Shown here one piece after another: positions 10,843-21,466 of a stretch of DNA of 64,000 nucleotides. Below the pieces are notes generated by a model. That model was given only the letters and a program-made list of their open reading frames with translations. It did no database searches and had not been told where the DNA came from. The first letter of the stretch is position 1, and each line of letters opens with the position of its first letter. The translations under genes and the position numbers were made by a program. Source of the stretch: Aspergillus flavus (taxonomy: Eukaryota > Ascomycota > Eurotiomycetes > Eurotiales > Aspergillaceae); NCBI RefSeq assembly GCF_009017415.1, contig NC_092406.1:1922001-1986000 (forward strand), written 5' to 3'.

Positions 10843-11466
10843 TTAAAACATAGCCGCAACAGCAACAGCCGCCGCCCCAGCAATCGGCATTCCAGTAACA
10901 ACCGCCCTAGCATTCCCCATCACCCCTCCAACCGCCGCCCCAGGAGTCTGCGTCGCCTGCGGCATAGTAAAACTCTCCACACCCCCCGTCACCAACAACC
11001 CCCACGTCGTAACCTTATCACTCGCAACACTAACCTTCGTCGACGCATCACTCGACCACTTCCCCCCCTCCAAAGTCCCCGTCGCCTTCACCGTCAACGC
11101 ACAAGACGCCTTCTCCGACCAATGCGTAAACGTACACGAATAATCCTGCGTAGCCGTCACGGCATCCTTCCCACTGCTCCAGGCCGTGTAAACGCCCGTC
11201 AGACTCCAGGACTCCTGGGCCTGGATCATGGTCCAGGGCTTGTCGATCTGGCAGAGCGATTTCGGGGCGTCTTTGGTGCAGCTGATGTGGTAGGTTGTTT
11301 CTTTGGCGTTTATGCCGGCTACGCTGCCCGCTATACCGGAGTAGGTGGGTTGCCAGATGGATACTTCGGCGCCGAAGTAGGGGGCTGTTGTTGTTGTGTC
11401 ATCTTTGGCGTGGATGAGAGTTGGGGTGGTTAGAGCTAGGGTGAGGAGGAGGGTTTTGAGGTGCAT
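10843..11466 (-). CDS. Secreted, probably GPI-anchored small protein
   Basis: A 207-residue single-exon protein. It begins with a clear signal peptide (MHLKTLLLTLALTTPTLIHA, cleavage expected after HA). It ends in a hydrophobic Ala/Val-rich tail (GMPIAGAAAVAVAAMF) after a small-residue stretch, as expected for a GPI-attachment signal. The middle has four cysteines (ISC, SLC, YSC, ASC), consistent with two disulfides in a small beta-rich domain, and is rich in Thr/Ser/Trp. It resembles lineage-specific fungal cell-wall or surface proteins of unknown function. It converges on the transporter gene at 8666-10625, with 217 bases between the two stops. Confidence 0.75.
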   Translation of the reverse strand: MHLKTLLLTLALTTPTLIHAKDDTTTTAPYFGAEVSIWQPTYSGIAGSVAGINAKETTYHISCTKDAPKSLCQIDKPWTMIQAQESWSLTGVYTAWSSGKDAVTATQDYSCTFTHWSEKASCALTVKATGTLEGGKWSSDASTKVSVASDKVTTWGLLVTGGVESFTMPQATQTPGAAVGGVMGNARAVVTGMPIAGAAAVAVAAMF

Positions 11467-12321
11467 TTTCGTCTTTAGTTTTCTCTTTTAGTTTGGATTG
11501 GGTTAATTGGATTGGTATAGTATGGTTTGGGGTGAGATGAGGTTTGAAATATGGTTTTTATAGTGACGACACAGTAGTATCTGAGTAACACACTTGAAAC
11601 ACCCAGCACAAAGAGAATGAAGCACAGGAACACAGAAGTACAGGAAATAAAAGCTAAAAACCCCCTCTTATAAGACCCAGAAAGCAAGCATCCCCCTCAG
11701 CCCACACCCATGCACAGTCGCCGGCCATTTTCTCATCCCAGTGTAACCTTCCACCAAGCTTGATTGAGAACCCGCCCTGACAGAAAAGCCCAATGAGGCT
11801 AAAAAGCGAGGGAGGCCCAAACATGACAATCCGGCCGAATCCGACAGGACCAAGCGTTAGCGATTGGACGGTGCTGGGTTGTCTATGAGTCATGGGACAG
11901 AATGAGGATGCTTAGTGGTTGCTTGTTGGGGATTCTGGAGGGCTATTGGATTCATGAAATTATTTCATGCGTTGGGACTTCGTTAGCGCTGGGGATTTGT
12001 CGGGGCCATTTGGAGGGTTTTACTTCTTAGGGCTTAGTTAGGGGGCTGGAGAGGGTGCTTTTTGGGCTTGGTCCCCGACGCTAGAGCCTTTGTGGGGGAG
12101 CTATGTTGATGTGGAAATTGGGTGGAGGGGGAATTGTGCATGGATTGTCTTTGGGGTTGTGTTGCTTATGCGTGGGGATGATGTTATGGCTTGTAAGTTA
12201 TGTGGGAGTTTGGTAATCGATATTAGCATGGGAAGTCTTATGGAGGTCCTCGGTTGGAGGGTCTGAGAAGACGCACGTGGCTCTATATTAACAACAATGC
12301 ACAATTTCAATCTCCGGGTCA
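11467..12321. other. Intergenic, no gene seen
   Basis: Upstream of the minus-strand secreted protein and downstream of the amidase. Open frames around 11654-11893 on the minus strand are Gly/Trp-rich chance frames without family features. The region probably holds the promoter of the secreted-protein gene. Confidence 0.45.
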
Positions 12322-14185
12322 TTATAGCTTGGACTTCCAGCCGGTAGATACGGCTTGCAGAACCACTCCCGTCATCATTAGGACCTTTTCTTCTTCGAGT
12401 CGACGTGCGACTAACTGTAGGCTGACTGGCATCCCGTCAACTGCGGATGCATTATCTAGGATTCGGATGTTAGTACGGTCTATCTGGGGGCTTTTCGAAC
12501 TATAACTGTGGGGTAACGTACAATCATGCTGTATCCTTGCATCGACATCACTCAATGCCTTGTGGCCGTGATACGACGCATCCAACGCCTTACTGGCCTT
12601 CACGCCGCAAGGGAAGGAAACGGCAGAGTAGTCGAGGATGTTGAATACACCAGTGTATCCCACATATGCAAATTTACCGTGCTCCACGGAGCTGTATGGG
12701 GTTGTTGGACCTGATCACAGCAAACAGGTCAGCAAATACAGTCCAAAGATATCAACCGGAAAGAAAACTAGAATCATACAGAGAATCCCATCAATTCCAC
12801 TAGCGTTCCATCGATGAAGATAATCTTTCTGCAGGGTATTCCGCTCAAGATGAATCTGCCACATCTCATGAACACCCAGCTCCGTCGCCTTCTCGTAATC
12901 TCGCATTTCCTCCCGGAAAGGCTCCCCCGTCGGCGCCAGTAGCCCACGCACTGACTTACCTCCGTCGGCGACGAACTTGCGCTGTAGAAGCTGTCGCGCT
13001 TCTTTGTGTCCTGTTGGTTTCCAGTCGATTACCTCGTGGCCGGCCTTTCTTAGTCGGTCGACTGTTTCTTTCAGTGCACGAGTTACGGGCGGCGTGGGAG
13101 TGACGATGCCGTCGTTCCACATTACAGCCAGCTTGAGTCGGTGTTTTGGCTCAGCCGGACGCCACGGGATAGGAAGACACTTCGGGTCGTTGACCCAGGG
13201 TTCTTGGTCGATGACGGTCTTGGAGTAGAATGTGATTTCCTCCAATGTCGATGCCATGGGGCCATTGACGCTGTTCACGGCTTCTTGACCCGCCAGTCCC
13301 GATCGAGTCTGGAAGTTCGGAAATCGTCCGAAGGAAGGCCGCAGTGTGAAGATCCCTGTACAGGCGGCTGGGATACGGAGAGAGCCACCTGAAGCTACTG
13401 TTAGCAATCTTTACTTGCTATAGGGTAAAGTGGGTCGCTACCAATGTCAGTTCCAACGCCGATGCGACTCGCACCGAATGAAATAAGTGCCGATTCACCT
13501 CCGGACGAGCCACCGGATGTCAGTTTTCGATTGAGGGGGTTCACGGTCCGGCCGAAGACGTTGTTGACGGTCTCGGCGATCATCATCGCGGTCGGCACGT
13601 TGGTCTTCACATACAGCACTGCTCCACCCTGCAGGAGGAGATCTGTGAGGGTACTGTTGTATGTGGCGGGATCGTTGACGAGCGACGTGAAGCCCACTGT
13701 GGAGTCTTTGCCGATGATGTTGAAGTTGTCCTTGAGGGAGATTGGGAGGCCATGGAATGGACCTTTTGGTTTGCCTGTCTTGCGCAGGTGGTCGTCTAAT
13801 TCCTTGGCTCGAGCGATGGCTTCGTCGAAGAGGATCTCGGAGAGGCAATTCGTCTAGGCATTTGTTAGTATGTCTCGAAAACGAAAATTGAATGATACGG
13901 AGGGATGTGTACCAATTGGTGAGCCGCTGCAGCGGCCTTACAGAACACTTTTGTCACTTCCTCTGATGTCCATGACCTGGTTTCCAAATGGGCCAGGATC
14001 CTAGGTGCCGATGTGGATAGGATCTCGAGCTCTCTGTTAGTGAACCATCCGGATTGTCGCGGGAAAGACGTGACGTCTGTTTGATGCTCTGGGGGAAGAA
14101 TATGTGCAGGAATAATCCATTCGGACGGAATAGCAGCTCTGAGCGACTCCTGTTTGCTTTTCGCGATTGCTTGCCAGGTATTCAT
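12322..14185 (-). CDS. Amidase-signature family hydrolase, five exons
   Basis: Exons on the minus strand are 14185-13913, 13853-13442, 13388-12780, 12710-12522 and 12455-12322. They join in phase to 538 residues, with introns of 59, 53, 69 and 66 nt. Exon 2 holds GLPISLKDNFNI with the catalytic Lys at about residue 132 and the Gly/Ser motif SGGSSGGESAL. The nucleophile motif GTDIGGSLRIPAACTG is rebuilt exactly across the exon 2/3 junction, which completes the Lys-cisSer-Ser triad of the amidase signature family (FAAH/AmdS/general amidases). The C-terminus has the usual DGMPVSLQLVARRLEEEKV. It hydrolyses an amide to acid plus ammonia. Its neighbours (a permease and ureidoglycolate lyase) suggest use of an amide as a nitrogen source. 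Fungal general amidase GmdA/AmdS-like is the closest description; substrate unknown. Confidence 0.9.
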
Positions 14186-15222
14186 CTTGTCTGGGTGACT
14201 GAGATTCGAATTGGAAGAAAGGTGATTACGTTGTGGACATTAGCATCGGACAGTACTGGGGAAATTGTTTTCCGTCTTATAGACACGAATGGCAACATCG
14301 CAGCCCTGCATGGATGCAGCAAGGCATGACTGCGGGGATCCTGAAGCATAGAACAGATTATCACCCCCTCACGTCTCCTCACCGATAAGATCCAAGTGCC
14401 TAGGTCGAGCGATATCGTTGAACCTTGTTCGTCCTGTTCCTCTTTGTCTCGGCCCTGATGTCCTATAGCAATCGCCGAGGAAGGTTTATCTGAATCAGGT
14501 ATCGTAGTGATAGCCGGCAAACGAGGTTGTCTATCAGCATTCAGCCACTGAATCATGTATTACCCGGCAATGGATAGCCGGGTTAGTGGCACAGGAGCAG
14601 GTTCGTATCGCAACTGAACCGCAGTTCCACTTAGGGTTCCGCGATGTCATTGGAAGAGCGGGTGTCGCGGAATGAATGCCGAAGTCAAGTGATAAGCCTG
14701 ACAAAACGCGGGGTTACGAATCAGCATCTGGAATACGGTGGATCTGCATGTTTATCGGTAGTTGCTATACTATGGTTATGGACATGGCTACCTTGAGGGT
14801 ATTTTGGAATATCTCTTCCACGATGTTATCTGTGAGTTTCGAGAGTCATTACCTCGTTCACTATGCCAACGTATCAGATGTCGAGTAGACAGGTAACTGA
14901 TGAACTCCTCCGTTCTATCAACGCCAAGCATTTTGCTTGTTTCTAGGCTCAAGATAAATCGACCTGAAGCTCCTCCGCCCGGTGCCACCTTATCTTTCAT
15001 TGGTGAAGTTGGCCAAGTGTCTGGGCAGGCGGGATTGCTGATAGCAACCCGAGTTGTCCTCCTCATGGCGATCCTGAATAGAGTTTACCAGACTAAAGAA
15101 GCCATGGCCATGATATACTCTGGCTAGTCGGGGGTGTTCGTATAAAGAGGCTTGGGGAAGCTTGCTGTGAAGTAGGTACTCGCCTGTCGTGCACCAAATC
15201 GTACCCATAGGCGATATTCACC
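14186..15222. promoter_or_regulatory. Divergent amidase/permease promoter region with clustered GATA sites
   Basis: About 1 kb separates the divergent starts. It contains at least nine HGATAR (AreA-type) core sites on either strand: near 14358, 14383, 14690, 14752, 14826, 14952, 14990 and 15039, among others. Chance expectation for that motif on both strands is about three per kb. AreA mediates nitrogen metabolite derepression in aspergilli, so control of both flanking genes by nitrogen status is inferred. No footprint or expression data are available here. Confidence 0.45.
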
Positions 15223-16641
15223 ATGTTGGCCAACATCAAAACCTACCTGAAAGGCCAGGAATCAAGGCCTGGGGAGGCGAAGCTCCTGCGAAAGCTGGAT
15301 TTCTTCATCCTCTCCTTTTGTTGTTTGACATACTTTTTCAATTATCTAGATCGCTCTAACCTATCTAACGCGTATGTGTCGGGCATGAAAGAAGAGCTCA
15401 ACTTCCAAGGAAACCAATTAAATGTTATCAATACGGTTTTTACTGTCGGCTATATCCTCGGTCAAGTACCCTCCAACTTAGCATTGACCTATATCGCTCC
15501 CCGCATCTTCTTCCCTACCATGATTGTGTTCTGGGGCGGTCTTACCATGATCACAGCAGCGGTGCACAATCCTCAGGGCATCATGGCTATCAGGTTTTTC
15601 TTGGGGTTGGCCGAATCCAGTACCTTCGCTGGAACTCATTACATTCTTGGAGCTTGGTATACCGAGAAAGAGCTGGGTAAGCGAAGCGGCATCTTCACTG
15701 CCTCCGGACTCGCCGGTACCATGTTTGGAGGTTTCATCCAGTCAGGGATCCATTCATCGCTCGACGGAGCTCGTGGACTATCCGGTTGGCGATGGCTGTT
15801 CATCATCGACGGACTGATCACCCTACCCATCGCGCTCTACGGACTATTTCTATTTCCTGATACTCCTGCCACGACCCGAGCACCATATCTCTCTGCTTCT
15901 GAGCGAGCTCTAGCCATCTCCCGCATGCCTGAGGCAAGCCCAGCGACGTCACGCTTAGACCTAACCTTCGCGAAGAAAATATTCGGCACCTGGTACTGGT
16001 ATGGCTTCGTGATGCTCTGGATCATCGCCGGCGAGACGGAATCCTTCTCGACCAACACCCTACTCGCACTCTACATGAAGTCCCATCCCACCAACAAATA
16101 CACCGTCTCGCAGCTAAACAACTACCCATCGGGTGTGCCCGCCGTGGGTATCGTGTCGACCTTGTTCTGGGCTACATTGACCGATTTCATGGGCGGGAAA
16201 CGCTATCTAGTAGGGTTCTTCATTGGGATCACCGGCATTATCACCTCGGCACTTATTCTGACTCAATTTTCCTCCACTGCCACGGTCTTTGGAGCCTATT
16301 ACTGGGCTGGCGCCGTATATGCCTGTCAGGCTACGTTCTTTGCATGGTGCAATGATGTTATGCGGTATCAGGATGGTCGGCTGCGCTCGGTGGTCATTGC
16401 TAGTATGAACCTGGGTAGTAATGCCGTCAATGCTTGGTGGAGTATCCTGTTCTACTCTGCTACTTTTGCCCCCAGGTTCACTAGGGGTATGTGGGCTATG
16501 ATTGGGTGTTCGATTGCTCTGATTCTCTGGACGGGCGGCGTTATATATATGAGCATGCGAGAGACACGGGAGGGGCTGGACGGTGTTGGGCATGGAGAAG
16601 AGGAAGTAACAGAGGGGTCAATTTACAAGCCCAAAGACTAG
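15223..16641 (+). CDS. MFS permease of the anion:cation symporter (Dal5/Liz1/Fen2-like) family
   Basis: A 472-residue intronless protein with about 12 hydrophobic segments. The first loop motif FFNYLDRSNLSNAYVSGMK, followed by GNQLNVINTVFTVGYILGQVP, is typical of the ACS family. It is closest in feel to the Fen2/Liz1 pantothenate and vitamin H branch rather than Dal5 itself. Further family features are FFLGLAESSTFAGTHYILGAWY and the charged loop TEKELGKRSGIF. These proteins import carboxylates such as allantoate, ureidosuccinate, pantothenate, biotin or nicotinate across the plasma membrane. It is flanked by an amidase and ureidoglycolate lyase, so an amide or ureide substrate is a reasonable guess. 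The family member is not certain. Confidence 0.85.
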   Translation: MLANIKTYLKGQESRPGEAKLLRKLDFFILSFCCLTYFFNYLDRSNLSNAYVSGMKEELNFQGNQLNVINTVFTVGYILGQVPSNLALTYIAPRIFFPTMIVFWGGLTMITAAVHNPQGIMAIRFFLGLAESSTFAGTHYILGAWYTEKELGKRSGIFTASGLAGTMFGGFIQSGIHSSLDGARGLSGWRWLFIIDGLITLPIALYGLFLFPDTPATTRAPYLSASERALAISRMPEASPATSRLDLTFAKKIFGTWYWYGFVMLWIIAGETESFSTNTLLALYMKSHPTNKYTVSQLNNYPSGVPAVGIVSTLFWATLTDFMGGKRYLVGFFIGITGIITSALILTQFSSTATVFGAYYWAGAVYACQATFFAWCNDVMRYQDGRLRSVVIASMNLGSNAVNAWWSILFYSATFAPRFTRGMWAMIGCSIALILWTGGVIYMSMRETREGLDGVGHGEEEVTEGSIYKPKD

Positions 16642-16708
16642 AATGAGTTTTACGAGAATAATGTTATATTCTCTTTGATCCGTGATGTGGTAAGAGAATT
16701 AAATGGCT

Positions 16709-16729
16709 TTATCGGCGTGTTCCGATAAG
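16709..16729. promoter_or_regulatory. Composite UaY/AreA palindrome upstream of ureidoglycolate lyase
   Basis: The sequence reads TTATCGG-N6-CCGATAA, a perfect inverted repeat. Its core, TCGG-N6-CCGA (16712-16725), is the published consensus of UaY, the uric-acid-responsive Zn2Cys6 activator of purine catabolism in Aspergillus nidulans. Each arm extends into a CGATAA (HGATAR) AreA site. It lies about 180 bases before the ATG of ureidoglycolate lyase, a purine-pathway gene. Binding is inferred from consensus match. Confidence 0.8.
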
Positions 16730-16904
16730 AGAAAAGCGGGAGATTCAAATGCGGAGACTCCCGACCCCATTGACGTCGTTGATATAAATTTATTTCTTTC
16801 ATTCTTCCCCCTCTTTTCCCTTCACTTTCTCAATTCTTCTTCCCTATACTACCAATTGAACCTCAATAAACAATCGCAAGGCCGGTCCTTGTCTATCACT
16901 AACA

Positions 16905-17642
16905 ATGGCACCCATCCTCACCACCACCCCAACCCTCCAGGTGACACCCTCACCACTAACCAAAGAAGCCTTCGCTCCCTTCGGCACCGCCATCTACTCT
17001 CCTCTCCCCCGCGATCTCAACCAAGCCCCAGCAAGCACTACAAGCCTCGCACCTCACAACCCCACCCCAGTGCTCGCAAACCAAAACTCCGCTCTAAAAT
17101 ACAGCCCCATCTCCCCCCTCCTCGACAACTACACCAACAAATGCCCCAGTAACCAACCCTCCTCCGCCCGCATGACCATGTTCAGCTGCTTCCCCCGCCA
17201 ATTGCGCTCCCTCCCCGGCAAGAACACGAAGGCCTTCGACGTCCGCATCCTCGAACGTCACCCCTTCACTACCCAGACCTTCACCCCGATTGACCTCTCT
17301 AGTCAGTCGACCGCCGGTGGGCAGGAGGAGCCGTATTACTTGGTTGTGGTTGCGCCGACGTTGAAGGGCCAGACGGTTACGGCTATGACGCCCTCGGGAC
17401 CGGTGACGGTGAGGGATCCGCCGGATTTGAAGAATCTGAGGGCGTTTGTCGCGCGCGGGGGACAGGCGGTTACGTATGGCGCGGGGACGTGGCATGCGCC
17501 CATGGTGGTGGTTGGGTCTCGGCGGGTGGATTTTGTCGTCGTGCAGTTTGTTAATGGGGTTGAGGAAGAGGATTGTCAGGAGGTGGCGTTTGGGGAGGGT
17601 GTTGTTGTGGAGGTTGGGGGGAGGGCTGTTGCGAAGCTTTAG
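16905..17642 (+). CDS. Ureidoglycolate lyase
   Basis: A 245-residue intronless protein of the ureidoglycolate lyase family (yeast DAL3-like). It splits ureidoglycolate to glyoxylate and urea, the last ring-derived step of purine/allantoin degradation. Family features seen are KEAFAPFGTAI near the N-terminus and the cupin-like C-terminal motif YGAGTWHAPMVVVG with the conserved His, followed by RRVDFVVVQFVNG and EEDCQEV. An insertion of about 30 residues rich in Pro/Ser/Thr lies after residue 25. The upstream UaY/AreA palindrome fits control by uric acid and nitrogen status. The gene has strong third-position bias that differs between its first half (C-rich) and second half (G-rich), but there is no frameshift. 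Start chosen at the first ATG after a CT-rich leader. Confidence 0.9.
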   Translation: MAPILTTTPTLQVTPSPLTKEAFAPFGTAIYSPLPRDLNQAPASTTSLAPHNPTPVLANQNSALKYSPISPLLDNYTNKCPSNQPSSARMTMFSCFPRQLRSLPGKNTKAFDVRILERHPFTTQTFTPIDLSSQSTAGGQEEPYYLVVVAPTLKGQTVTAMTPSGPVTVRDPPDLKNLRAFVARGGQAVTYGAGTWHAPMVVVGSRRVDFVVVQFVNGVEEEDCQEVAFGEGVVVEVGGRAVAKL

Positions 17643-17820
17643 GGTTGTGTTTTCTTTTTGATTGTTGATGATTGATGGTGGGTTGGCATGGGTTATGGTT
17701 GTATTATATCCTGGGGTGGAGAAAATGGTTTGCGGTCATCTTATGAGTTGATGGTTATTGTACATATGAACGGCAGTAAAAGTACTGTACATGAAGATTC
17801 GGAATTTCATACATGATGTG

Positions 17821-20800
17821 TTATGAGACCGCTGGCTTGGGAGCTGCTTCGGCGTTCCAATTTACCTCTGCTGGCCATGTTTTCTGACCGCTACGAACGC
17901 TATCCCGCACGCTTCGAGCCATCTCGAGGACCTCCTTTGGCAAGCCCGCCAGTTGGGCGACCTTCAACGCATGGGACTCGCGATTCACGCCCTTGCGCAG
18001 CCGATGGACGAACGAGAATGACCCCGAGGCGGTCTCCTTGACGTCCGTGCAGTATCGGCCCAGAGCGTCAAAATCGTGGGTCATGTCTGCCAGCTCGTGG
18101 AAGTGAGTTGCGAACAGTGTGCGACATCGGTTGCGATAGTGGAGATGATGCAGACAGGCGAAACTGACGGCGGTGCCATCTTCGGGGGTCGTGCCGCGGC
18201 CAACCTCATCCATGATGACGAAGGAACGAGATGTCGCCTGCTTTAAGATAGCGGCTGTCTCGAGCATTTCCACCATGAACGTGGATTGGTCGCGGAAGAG
18301 ATCGTCCGCCGCGCCGATGCGACTGAAAATTTGGTCTACAATCCCGATCTCGGCGTATTCGGCTGGGACGAATGACCCAACTTGCGCGAGAATCGTGATG
18401 AGTGCGTTCTGACGCAGGAAGGTGCTCTTCCCAGCCATGTTGGGCCCTGTGATGAGCCAGATGCGTTCCTCATCGCCTAAGAAGCAGTCGTTGCTGACGA
18501 ATCGGCGACCCTGCTCTTCGAGGCCGAGTTTGACAGTTGGGTGTCTTCCTCCGACGATTTTGTGGGAGGTGCCCTTGGTCAGAATGGGCCTAACGAGGCG
18601 CTGTTCTTGTGCTAGTGTTGCGAATGAGCACGCGACGTCCAGTTCATCCATGACGGCTGCATTGCGTCGGATCTTTACTAGGTTAAGAATCACTTCGCGG
18701 CGAAGGCGTTCAAAGATCAGTTGCTCTTCTTGCCGGATTTGGAGTTTCACTTGGTCTATTCGACTGCCTAGCTCAGTCCATGCGGGGAGGTAGAACGACC
18801 TGGTTGATTTGGTTGTTGAGACGTTTCGTGTTACTCCTAATTCTTCGAGGGCTTGTTGAGATACCTTGGTCCCTTTGACATGGCATATATGGCCGAGACC
18901 AGGGGTCCACTTGAGGGTAAGAGTAGATGATCCTACAGAATCGCGAAGGCGCTGTGTCAAGCTGATCTTCTCATCCTGTAGTTTCGTTAAAACTTGGTGG
19001 AGCTTACGTAGGGCTGGGCTTGCGTCCCGCCTCATAATCCAGGTGTCGACGTCCGGTGGCTCATCTGCAGCTGTGCCAGCTCGATTAGAACCTTTAGATC
19101 GGACTTTCTTCGGCAAAGCGTCGAGGTCAGTTGGTAAGCCCTCATTCATGGTGACTTCCTGAGCCAGAATCGCTGCCTCTGCGGCGGTGTCATCTTCAAT
19201 CCGCTGCCTTTGGATCAGCCCTTCTTCATCAATAGCAGCCAATATTTTGTCTGCAAGTATAGTAGGCCCGTCCAAATGAAGTCGATCGGTCATAGTTGCA
19301 AGGCTATCATTGGCTTGAGCGGACGAGGAGACATCGAAGCCTGTGGCAGAAAGGACCCGCTTGATTTCCTTTGAAGCTTCTATAGCCCTTGAGAGACAAA
19401 TCAGATCATCCGGGTCTCCCCGTCCAAGTGTGAATTTTTGAACTAGGCGCTGAGCGTCATAGCTACGTTTTAACAGCTGTGTCACACTATCACGTAGCTC
19501 ACTGTTGGCGATGAAGCCCGACACAAGATCAAGGCGCTCGTTGATCACTCGTAAGGAAGTAGACGGAGAACCTAGACAGTAAATGGTTAGCTTAAAACCA
19601 CGAAACCATGAGCTAATAAAATGTGGGTGTGGCACGTACTCAAACGGTCCCTCAGGAGACGCGCTCCGCTTTTGGTGGAGGTACGACGCACTGCATGAAG
19701 CAGACTCCCTTTGCCGAAGCCGTCCCGAGCGGTTTCGAGAATCTCCAGCCCTCTCAAGCTATTGCGGTCAATATTCATGGATTCGCTCAAGTGCCGGCGA
19801 CGAGGGGGTTGAAGTTTTAGATCTAATCCCTGTAGTTGAACCCGGATGTACTCTAAGAGGCTATAACCAGCGGCTGTTTCCTCCGGGGTAAAAGACTTGA
19901 TAGATTTAGGAGAGACGGGTGCTTCTAGCATTGAATCCCACTGAGACATGGGCAAGATGTCCTGGGGAAATGGGAAGAATGTCATCAGTCGATGATCGTG
20001 CCCAACTAGCAGTTGCAGCTCCTGTCCGATCAAATCTTGAATACCCCGGTCAACCAAGATCTCTCGAGCACCAATCCTTGCAATAGCCGAAGGAAGCATT
20101 TGCGCTGTTGTAGATTGGGTAAAGAAGTCTCCGGTGGAAAGATCTAACCAGGACAAGCCTACGGGCTGAGATGCAGACGACAGTACATGCTGATGCGATG
20201 AAACACCATGCTGTTCTAGTTGTGCTTTCAATGACGGTTCATCTATGTATATGGCTAGGAGAAAATTGTTCTCCGCAGGATCCATGAACTTCTCGTCAAT
20301 TAATGTGCCGGGGGTGATAATTCTGGCGACTTTTCGATCAAAGAGAAGCCCCCCTGTACGAGCTTTGTCCTCCACGCCGTGTGCGAATTCCTCGCTAATG
20401 GCGACGTATTTATTGAGATCTTGTACGAGGGTTTTCAGGAAGCGGTCTAGCTGGAAGAACGGAAACCCCGCCATGGGAACAGGGCCGGCGCTGGTCTTCT
20501 TGGAAGCAAGCTTGATATTGAGCAACGGGGCCAGCTCCTCAGCTTGCTCGAAATACAGCTAGAAATAGGTTAGGAATAGAAGTTTACGGGCTGAGGACCT
20601 CAGCGAGTAGAAGAGTTCTCCGGATTCGCTTCCGTACCTCATAAAAGCCTCCAACTCTGGTAAGGATAACACAATTCTGGAACTTTTCCATATTATTCCT
20701 ATGTCCTTGCACGACCGGTGGGTACCGCGGTGCATCTTCTACAGTATCATGATAAGGTTCTAGCTTCAACGCTCCTTGTGGTAAATCCTTTAGTTTCACA

Positions 20801-21000
20801 GTAGAGCGCGTTTTGGCACCCCTTTGTAGAGTGAAGTTTGGAGCCGGAGAAGGCATCGCGATGCGCAGCGACGGACGGCGAGCATGATGGCAGATGGTTC
20901 GGTGTACCTTGCAGTGATACGGTAATATGGGATCGGTTTTGCAGAGAGAGGAGATGCGCGACGGGATCAAGAGTGAAATCCGGCTGCCACAAACTGGCAT
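17821..21000 (-). CDS. MSH1: MSH1, mitochondrial MutS-family mismatch repair ATPase, three exons
   Basis: Exons 21000-20638, 20558-19640 and 19571-17821 join in phase to 1010 residues, with introns of 79 and 68 nt. Exon 1 begins at ATG 21000 with an Arg/Ser-rich, acid-free leader (CGSRISLLIPSRISSL) typical of mitochondrial import. The frame is open further upstream but has no earlier ATG of merit. MutS domain I follows, with the mismatch-contacting Phe motif VGGFYELYFEQA built across intron 1. The core then runs through RLRDRLSSPSTSL, the Walker A TGPNMAGKST at about 800, the DE-box VIMDEVGRGTT at about 880 and ATHFHELADM. The N-terminal mismatch-recognition domain plus presequence identify MSH1 rather than MSH4 or MSH5. 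It repairs mitochondrial DNA mismatches. It is divergent from BRR2. Confidence 0.93.
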
Positions 21001-21466
21001 GATCCCAGTGTGAATCGAAGGTTGGAGATCGTTGTTTGGCTTTGTCGCGAGCTTCCGAGAGAGCTCTTTGCTCGGGAGCGCGAAAAGGGTAAAGCGTTTA
21101 TAGCTGCCTGAGGCAACTATCGCCAAACCTTCCGTCTTTGCCACTCAAATCTGCTCGAAGAGAACTTCGGAAGCGGAACTCTCCAACGCAACAACTCTTC
21201 AACACCGCGAAACATCCCACGCAGCTTGCGGCCCTGCACCAACGAGGAAGCTTGTCTGCTGCAGGAGGATGCTCCAGGTTTGTGAAACCTTCTGGAATCT
21301 CATATAATTGCAGGATTCATTTCTCGTCGCAGGAGTGTCGACGCGCCGGTTGATCGTGAGCTCCACCGAGCCCAGACGACTCATTCCAGTCGGAACACGA
21401 TCGCGTTTGACTTCAATTACTTTCTTTCTTTTGTTTCACAGTTAATCGCATTATAATACCATCAAA
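21001..21466. promoter_or_regulatory. Shared MSH1/BRR2 divergent promoter
   Basis: 466 bases lie between the two start codons of oppositely transcribed housekeeping genes. The BRR2 leader ends in a CT-rich run (TTACTTTCTTTCTTTTGTTTCACAG, 21418-21442) just before the ATG at 21467. No TATA box stands out. Confidence 0.5.

Noticed and set aside
16703..17152. 149-codon frame overlapping the ureidoglycolate lyase start
   Set aside because: Ser/Pro/His-rich frame-shifted reading of the leader and first exon; the lyase frame is the conserved one.
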